7,990 nt of DNA from Bacteroidales bacterium UBA1077 (GTDB lineage: Bacteria > Bacteroidota > Bacteroidia > Bacteroidales > UBA932): positions 1 to 7,990 of the forward strand of contig DCCQ01000015.1 of NCBI GenBank assembly GCA_002314195.1, read 5' to 3'. Within the stretch, counting starts at the first letter, position 1. The number at the start of each line of letters is the position of its first letter. The notes below the pieces were generated by a model. That model did not search any database and was not told where the DNA came from. It was given only the letters and a program-made list of their open reading frames with translations. Shown piece after piece: positions 7,202-7,990 of the stretch. Position numbers and translations under genes: made by a program.

Positions 7202-7523
7202 GCCTATTGACGGTTAACGGTCAACATAATTGGCTCCAATCCCCCATCGGTCGATGATTCTGTCAATGCGACACGTTCACGTGCAGCCCCATCGATGCAA
7301 CCGAACCTGTTTGCGGCCTAAATCGGTCGCTGAGGCCATCGAAGCGACTGTAGCATCCATACTATTGTCAATCAAAGACTTAATGAGTTACCTTTAGCAT
7401 ATAACAACTAAAGACGGCTTGTTATCTAAACGATACTCAGCGTGTTAGCCACCACTAGCTGATTATCAGGCTATGACATGTAATTCTCTGAATATCGAAG
7501 GAAAAGTTCCATGTTCTAGTCTT
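7202..7523. other. Gene-free stretch with small inverted repeats
   Basis: No convincing gene is present. The longest ATG-initiated rightward frame found by eye (7254-7397, 47 codons, beginning MILSMRHVH) has no recognisable motif or ribosome binding site. Structure seen: the dyad at 7207-7224, and a stem CGGTCGCT/AGCGACTG (7324-7331 with 7343-7350, one G-T pair, 11-base loop). The second half is clearly more AT-rich than the operon. No tRNA, rRNA or CRISPR pattern was found. The interval most likely holds decayed sequence left of the hutI relic. Confidence 0.5.
7207..7224 (+). terminator. Weak hairpin after the operon, possible terminator
   Basis: TTGACGGTTAACGGTCAA begins 5 bases after the dihydroorotase stop codon. 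TTGAC/GTCAA arms flank a GTTAAC core with one mismatched G on each side. There is no T-run behind it, so it is not a classical intrinsic terminator. It could equally be a protein-binding dyad. Confidence 0.3.
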
Positions 7524-7760
7524 CTGACTATGGCTCGCCTCCGGAAGATGATCGCCAAAGGGACCGGTGCGACCAAGATCAAGAGCGGCAACGGTCTGCC
7601 CCTCAACTCCGCCTACGCGATGGGTGTCGCGGACATCCTCGGTTCTGTGACCACTGGCAAACTCGCCAACCTCATCGTCACGAAACGCGTCCCGTCCCTC
7701 GCCTTCATCCCGTACTGCCACCAGACCCCGTTCATAAACAAGGTTATTCTCCGAGGCTAG
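7524..7760 (+). pseudogene. hutI: Remnant of imidazolonepropionase 3' end
   Basis: The frame ending at 7760 encodes LNSAYAMG, GSVTTGKLANLIVT, then VPSLAFIPY and INKVILRG. This is the order found at the C-terminus of imidazolonepropionase (histidine degradation, 4-imidazolone-5-propanoate to N-formimino-glutamate), especially the Bacteroidetes form with an (I/V)PSxxxxPY motif. The ~380 upstream residues, including all metal ligands, are absent. Just upstream, LTMARLRKM resembles the segment that precedes TPEEAINAAT in HutI. The next ~50 bp do not fit in this frame, but the +1 frame at about 7584-7594 reads AATV, which suggests small insertions or deletions. The piece cannot be a working enzyme. 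An ATG at 7473 keeps the frame open (95 codons), so a short peptide could be made, but there is no sign of selection for it. Confidence 0.68.
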
Positions 7761-7786
7761 CATGTTTGTGAATAGTACACCTAACC

Positions 7787-7812
7787 ATTGGGAATTTTTC
7801 TATAATTCCAAT
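7787..7812 (+). terminator. AT-rich hairpin after the hutI remnant
   Basis: ATTGGGAATT (7787-7796) pairs with AATTCCAAT (7804-7812) apart from one bulged G, around a 7-base loop. It lies 27 bp after the hutI stop, where the original gene's terminator could have been. The downstream tract is T-rich but interrupted, so termination is plausible, not certain. Confidence 0.35.
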
Positions 7813-7873
7813 AAGTCAATTTTATACGCTCTTTTTAACAGCTCTTTTAGATAGTTCTGCGTCACTGTTGTAA

Positions 7874-7990
7874 ACGTATTCCTTGTTCGGCTTTTACCAC
7901 ATCGATTGGTCAGAGCCTTTCGACTTCATTAAGGAGACCGACCCGCCAAATCCACGAATCTTAGAAGCTGTTTTGATTTGTTTGTTTGAA
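7874..7990 (+). other. Open frame at right edge, possible gene fragment
   Basis: From the codon after a stop at 7871-7873 the frame stays open to the window end (39 codons) and reads FGFYHIDWSEPFDFIKE, then TDPPNPRILEAV. The codon pattern in the first two thirds looks coding (ATC, GAC, TTC, AAG, GAG), unlike the AT-rich DNA before it. There is no ATG; only a TTG at 7883 could start it. I do not recognise the family. It may be a relic of a truncated gene, a gene entering from the right edge, or chance. On the minus strand of the same stretch, two short frames (ending near 7800 and 7821) are also open but interrupted by stops. Confidence 0.25.

Noticed and set aside
7252..7261. Third GATGATTCTG copy downstream of the dihydroorotase repeat
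   Set aside because: A single 10-base match without the rest of the 51-bp unit is likely chance.
7455..7763. 102-codon leftward open frame opposite the hutI remnant
   Set aside because: The opposite strand has recognisable HutI motifs; this frame has none.

Overview
The window looks like a chromosomal segment of a Bacteroidales-type bacterium with moderate GC. Three things support this. A near-perfect Bacteroidetes promoter (TTTG-19 bp-TACCTTTG) lies at the left end. Start codons mostly lack strong Shine-Dalgarno sequences. The gene families (secreted tricorn-like S41 peptidase, DPM1-type glycosyltransferase, class I dihydroorotase, a HutI remnant) are all common in that phylum. The family or genus cannot be fixed from the sequence alone.

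Layout from left to right. Positions 1-31 hold the first ten codons of a leftward gene that runs out of the window. Its promoter is at 72-102, and its leader can fold so that the start codon is paired. Positions 120-1535 encode, leftward, a 471-residue family 2 glycosyltransferase with a catalytic C-terminal half and what looks like a degenerate GT-A-like N-terminal half. A 150-bp divergent intergenic region follows. Rightward from 1686 there is a compact three-gene block: an exported tricorn-type protease (propellers, PDZ, S41 core with Ser-His/Ser/Glu all present), 12 bp later a polyprenol-phosphate mannose synthase-like glycosyltransferase, and 2 bp later a dihydroorotase. The spacing implies one transcript joining envelope/periplasmic proteolysis, lipid-linked sugar donor synthesis and pyrimidine synthesis. 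The reason for the combination is not evident from the sequence.

Positions 7202-7990 differ: more AT-rich in parts, with no intact gene. They carry several inverted repeats, the decayed 3' end of an imidazolonepropionase (hutI) gene, and a short coding-like open frame touching the right edge. This looks like a site of past gene loss or rearrangement.

No defence system, CRISPR array, intact mobile element, tRNA or rRNA was seen. The window is mostly ordinary. The best points for a second look are the in-frame 51-bp repeat that lengthens the dihydroorotase, the start-codon hairpin and promoter at the left edge, the two-domain glycosyltransferase, and the hutI relic.
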